DNA of 17,028 bases, from contig DKVK01000094.1 in assembly GCA_002491165.1 (NCBI GenBank), positions 1-17,028 on the forward strand, in the 5' to 3' direction. This DNA comes from Porphyromonadaceae bacterium UBA7180. GTDB lineage: Bacteria > Bacteroidota > Bacteroidia > Bacteroidales > Muribaculaceae. Made by a program: the position numbers and the translations under genes. How positions within the stretch are numbered: the first letter of the stretch is position 1; each line of letters opens with the position of its first letter. The notes under the pieces were generated by a model that made no database searches, was not told where the DNA came from, and saw only the letters and a program-made list of their open reading frames with translations. Positions 13,937 through 17,028 of this stretch are shown one piece after another.

Positions 13937-14035
13937 TTTCCCTCCTACGGTGCGTTAAAAGATTTTGGATTTATCGGAGATATGTTAAAACAGTAGATTC
14001 TTGCAATTTTGGGGTATTTGAGGCGTTATCCTTTT

Positions 14036-14698
14036 ATGAAAAGAATATATGTATACGGTTTATTGATTGCCGCATCACTCGGTTGCGGCACGCTTGCTTC
14101 TGTCGCACAGACCCGGACCGATAACCCGATTTATAACGGCCACCCCGTTGCAGTTGACCATTCAGACAACACACGGGATGTAAAGGCCGAAAATTTCAAC
14201 GAATACCTCACCGGAGCTAATAATGACGACGCCGAAAGCTGCCGTCTGCTCGCCATCTGCTACCAGCACGGCATCGGCACCGAACAGAATATCAAAGACG
14301 CGTTCAAATGGTTCGGCAAAGCCATCGCCATCGGCGACGACGAGGCGCTCTACGATATGGGCGTAATTTACCGCGACGGATACTTTGCGCAGCAGGATTA
14401 CGAGGAGGCCGCCTACTGGTTCCGCAAAGCCGCACAACATAACCATCCGCTGGCCCAGCTGAACATCGGCCGTCTTTTCGAGGAAGGTAACGGCGTGTTG
14501 CCCGACCTCCGCATCGCTGCCGAAAATTACTGGCGCGCCGCCGAGCAGGACGTCCCCGAAGCACAATACCGCTACGCCGAAATGTGCCGCGACGGCCGTG
14601 GCATTCCCAAAGATATGAAAAAGGCCCGTTACTGGTTCGACCGCGCCGCCAAACACAATTACAGCGACGCCGCCGTCCAAGCCGCAAAACTGAAATAA
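14036..14698 (+). CDS. Exported Sel1-repeat protein
   Basis: Starting at ATG 14036 gives 220 residues with a clear signal peptide (MKRIYVYGLLIAASLGCGTL, likely cut after SVAQ). The TTG nine codons earlier is not needed. A lipid-anchor site at LGC is conceivable but does not fit the lipobox well. After a polar stretch, four Sel1-like repeats follow: ESCRLLAICYQHGIGTEQNIKDAFKWFGKAI, EALYDMGVIYRDGYFAQQDYEEAAYWFRKAA, PLAQLNIGRLFEEGNGVLPDLRIAAENYWRAA and EAQYRYAEMCRDGRGIPKDMKKARYWFDRAA. Sel1 repeats are helical pairs that bind other proteins, here presumably in the periplasm. The partner is unknown. It lies 99 bases after the sugar transferase, with no exact promoter found, so readthrough is possible. 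A strong hairpin ends it. Confidence 0.88.
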   Translation: MKRIYVYGLLIAASLGCGTLASVAQTRTDNPIYNGHPVAVDHSDNTRDVKAENFNEYLTGANNDDAESCRLLAICYQHGIGTEQNIKDAFKWFGKAIAIGDDEALYDMGVIYRDGYFAQQDYEEAAYWFRKAAQHNHPLAQLNIGRLFEEGNGVLPDLRIAAENYWRAAEQDVPEAQYRYAEMCRDGRGIPKDMKKARYWFDRAAKHNYSDAAVQAAKLK

Positions 14699-14720
14699 TC
14701 ACCTCTCCCAACTCATTATA

Positions 14721-14767
14721 AAGCAAGGGGGTAAATGCCTTATATCATTGGCATTTACCCCTTGCTT
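14721..14767 (+). terminator. Strong hairpin after the Sel1-repeat gene
   Basis: AAGCAAGGGGGTAAATGCC (14721-14739) pairs with GGCATTTACCCCTTGCTT (14750-14767), leaving one bulged G. The loop is about ten AT-rich bases. Only a short T run follows, but it fits a terminator 22 bases after the stop codon. Confidence 0.75.
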
Positions 14768-14886
14768 TCAGCTTGTGACTTTATTGACCGCTCGCATAGT
14801 CTTGAAAATGAAAACCGGTTAGCGAGCCCATTTTTATGTTTTGCAGCACAAAAGGGGAATCCGGGGATAAATTTCCCGGTGTTTTA

Positions 14887-14918
14887 TTTGCACGTTTCCG
14901 AAATTTTTATTACTTTTG
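14887..14918 (+). promoter_or_regulatory. Promoter for the glycogen debrancher operon
   Basis: TTTG (14887-14890), a 20-base spacer and TACTTTTG (14911-14918) fit the consensus exactly. The expected start near 14925 gives a leader of about 115 bases. The rest of the 340-base gap (14699-15038) holds only the hairpin at 14721-14767. Confidence 0.78.
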
Positions 14919-15038
14919 TCTTTGATAGACGCACACTTATTTTTGCGCCCGTTTTAGATTTAAGATTGATTTTATGAAACCCCTATGCCGCCCTTCTTCC
15001 CCTCCCCTCTTCAGGCGGCTGCAAACGTTTTAGCATTA

Positions 15039-17000
15039 ATGAGTTACCTGAAATTTGACAAAAGCCTCATGATTAATCTGGAGCAAAGCCTGCCCAAGGA
15101 AATGCTCCGGACCAACAAATCGGGAGCTTACCACTGCACCACTATCGTGGGCTGCAACACCCGCAAGCAGCACGGCCTTCTGGTGATTCCTATTCCCGAG
15201 ATGGACGACAAGGCCCATATCCTGCTATCCTCGCTCGACGAGACCGTGATTCAGCACGGCGCCCCGTTCAATCTCGGCCTTCACCAGTACGGGCAGAACA
15301 TCTTCTCCCCAAACGGCCACAAATACATCCGCGAATTTACTTGCGAAAGTACGCCCAAACTTACCTACCGTGTGGGCGGCGTAATCCTCACCAAAGAGAA
15401 AGTATTCATATCCCACCAAAACAGAATCCTAATCAAATACACCCTTTTGGAAGCCCATTCCCCCACAACCCTGCAATTCCGCCCTTTCCTGGCTTTCCGC
15501 AACTCCAACGACCTATGCATGGAGAACGACGCCGTCAACAAGAGTATCCGCCACGTGGACGACGGCATCGCAACATGCCTATACCACGGCTATCCGGAGC
15601 TCTTCATGCAGTTCAACAAGCCGGTCAAGTGGGTAGACGACGGGCATTGGTACAAGGGGATAGAGTATTACAAGGACCGGGATCACGGCATCCCCTACAA
15701 GGAAGACCTTTGGGTGCCCGGTTATTTCGAGCTTCCCATTAAGCCGGGCGAGTCGATTATCTTCTCGGCATCGACCGCAGAGAGCGACCCTGCGACCTTC
15801 GAGGGAACCTACGAGGCCGAATTGAAAACGCGCACTTGCCGCACCAGCTTCAAGAACTGCCTTAAGAACTCCGCCAAGCAGTTCTATCTGAAAAACAAGA
15901 ACGGCATGTATATAATGGCCGGTTATCCGTGGTATAATGTCCGTGCTCGCGACGAACTCATCGCGCTGCCGGGCTGTACGCTGGCCATCAACCACCGCGA
16001 GGACTTCGAGGAAACGGCCGCCACTTTCTACGATGCTCTGCGCCGCTACATCGACAACGGCTTCAAGGACCGCACCATCCTGGAAATCGACCTCCCCGAC
16101 ATACCGCTGTGGTTCATCTGGGCCATACAGCAATACCGCCGCAACAACGGCACTGCGGAATGCCGCGAGAAATATGGCGAAAGCGTTCGCCGTTTGGTGG
16201 ACGACATTCGTCACGGACGTGTCAACAACCTGCATCTCGACCCTTCGGGCCTCGTAGCCTCGTCGGGCGTCAACACGCCGGTCACCTGGATGTCGGCTTC
16301 CATCAACGGCAAGCCCATCATCCCGCGCTCAGGATTCATCCTTGAGTTCAATGCTCTGTGGTACAATGCATTGCGATTCGCAGCCTCGCTCTACGAAGGT
16401 GTGGACGCCCATTATGCGGCCGAACTCGACGCGCTGGCCGACAAGACCAAGGATTCCTTCCTGGAGACCTTCCTGAACGGCTACGGATACCTTTACGACT
16501 ACGTCAACGGCTCATACGTGGACCTCGAAGTTCGCCCCAACATGGCCATCGCCTGCGGCATGGAATACTCCCCGCTCGACCGCAAGCAGACCCGCAAGGT
16601 ACTGGAGTTCGTGACACGCGAACTGCTGACTCCGAAGGGGTTGCGTTCCCTTTCGCCAAAAAGCTACGCTTACCGACCGAACTATGTGGGCGGTCCCATA
16701 GAGCGCGAATACGCCGTACATCAGGGTCCGGCACGTCCATGGCTCTTCGGCTTCTACGCCGACGCATATTTCAAGGTATTCGGACTCGGCGGACTCGGAT
16801 TCATCGAGAGGATGCTCGTCGGGTATGAAGACGAGATGTCGGAAGGCTGCATCGGCTCTCTCTCCGAGATGTATGACGCCAACCCGCCCTACACCGGACG
16901 CGGCGCCGTCAGCACCGCCAAAAATGTGGGAGAGATTCTCCGCACGCTCAAAAATGTGAATGAAATGAACAAACTCCTAACCGACGAAAACAACGACTGA
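15039..17000 (+). CDS. Glycogen debranching enzyme (amylo-alpha-1,6-glucosidase, GDE type)
   Basis: The 653-residue cytosolic enzyme removes alpha-1,6 branch glucose residues during glycogen breakdown. The frame opens at 14985, but homologous Bacteroides proteins begin MSYLKFDKSLMINLEQSLPK, so ATG 15039 is chosen. The N-terminal domain (about 20-240) shows the family's SGAYHCTTIVGCNTRKQHGLLV, LLSSLDETVIQHG and HKYIREF blocks. The C-terminal (alpha/alpha)6 domain (about 285-640) has GYPWYNVRARDELIALPG, TWMSASINGKPIIPRSGFILEFNALWYNALRFA and GSLSEMYDANPPY. By family analogy D305 (in RARDE) and E610 (in LSEMYD) are candidates for the catalytic acid and base. Where many relatives have TWMDA, this one has TWMSA. 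It stands 2 bases upstream of the next gene, in a Bacteroidetes-type glycogen operon. Confidence 0.93.
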   Translation: MSYLKFDKSLMINLEQSLPKEMLRTNKSGAYHCTTIVGCNTRKQHGLLVIPIPEMDDKAHILLSSLDETVIQHGAPFNLGLHQYGQNIFSPNGHKYIREFTCESTPKLTYRVGGVILTKEKVFISHQNRILIKYTLLEAHSPTTLQFRPFLAFRNSNDLCMENDAVNKSIRHVDDGIATCLYHGYPELFMQFNKPVKWVDDGHWYKGIEYYKDRDHGIPYKEDLWVPGYFELPIKPGESIIFSASTAESDPATFEGTYEAELKTRTCRTSFKNCLKNSAKQFYLKNKNGMYIMAGYPWYNVRARDELIALPGCTLAINHREDFEETAATFYDALRRYIDNGFKDRTILEIDLPDIPLWFIWAIQQYRRNNGTAECREKYGESVRRLVDDIRHGRVNNLHLDPSGLVASSGVNTPVTWMSASINGKPIIPRSGFILEFNALWYNALRFAASLYEGVDAHYAAELDALADKTKDSFLETFLNGYGYLYDYVNGSYVDLEVRPNMAIACGMEYSPLDRKQTRKVLEFVTRELLTPKGLRSLSPKSYAYRPNYVGGPIEREYAVHQGPARPWLFGFYADAYFKVFGLGGLGFIERMLVGYEDEMSEGCIGSLSEMYDANPPYTGRGAVSTAKNVGEILRTLKNVNEMNKLLTDENND

Positions 17001-17002
17001 CC

Positions 17003-17028
17003 ATGAAAGCATTAATGTTTGGATGGGA
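17003..17028 (+). CDS. 5' end of a probable GT4 glycosyltransferase (glycogen synthase-like)
   Basis: Only MKALMFGW and part of the next codon are in the window. In Bacteroidales the gene after this type of debranching enzyme is usually a GT4 glycosyltransferase starting MKVLMFGWE, which elongates glycogen. The two-base gap after the debrancher stop indicates translational coupling. The assignment rests on eight residues and gene order. Confidence 0.6.

Noticed and set aside
14985..15038. Upstream start for the glycogen debrancher
   Set aside because: The 18 extra residues are low-complexity and the family N-terminus begins at MSYLKFD.

Overview
The window looks like chromosomal DNA from a moderately GC-rich member of the Bacteroidota, most likely order Bacteroidales; a Muribaculaceae-like gut organism is my inference. 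Reasons: at least four spacers carry the Bacteroidetes promoter pattern TTTG, 19-21 bases, TAnnTTTG. Shine-Dalgarno sequences are absent or weak and starts sit in AT-rich leaders. The proteins (Bacteroidetes-type RNase E/G, cyclophilin with a large insert, DUF349 repeat protein, YihY with a C-terminal winged helix, GDE-type glycogen debrancher) also match that phylum. There are no phage genes, transposase genes, CRISPR arrays or tRNAs.

Layout. 1-1191 (-): N-terminal 397 residues of an exported WG-repeat protein that runs off the left edge; no stop is reached, so it is easy to miss. 1337-2056 (-): YjjG-type HAD nucleotidase. 2238-5120 (+): HU-family DNA-binding protein, a 29-residue mS38/COX24-like ribosomal mini-protein (2700-2789), a 708-base gene-free stretch with hairpins, and RNase E/G, closed by a strong terminator. 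5201-6033: an AT-rich island with a 163-bp miniature element bounded by perfect 32-bp inverted repeats, then a small AT-richer secreted protein of unknown function. 6034-8594 (-): YihY/BrkB membrane protein, RNase P RNA and a cytidylate-kinase-like protein. 8741-9946 (+): a small conserved Bacteroidales protein and an exported cyclophilin. 10159-12138 (+): DUF349 repeat protein. 12542-13936 (+): polyprenyl-phosphate sugar-1-phosphate transferase, which starts exopolysaccharide synthesis. 14036-14698 (+): exported Sel1-repeat protein. 15039-17028 (+): glycogen debranching enzyme, then the first codons of a gene that looks like the partner glycosyltransferase.

How it fits together. Most of the window is core housekeeping: RNA processing (RNase E/G, RNase P RNA), the nucleoid (HU), the ribosome (mS38-like), nucleotide metabolism (HAD nucleotidase, CMP-kinase-like), envelope protein folding (cyclophilin), surface polysaccharide initiation and glycogen turnover. 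The only accessory-looking segment is about 5200-5940, where the inverted-repeat element lies next to an orphan secreted protein. I found no clear new defence or biosynthetic system. The best leads are that element, the hairpins and long gap before RNase E/G, and the 400-base leader before the sugar transferase. Family assignments come from reading sequence, without a database search.
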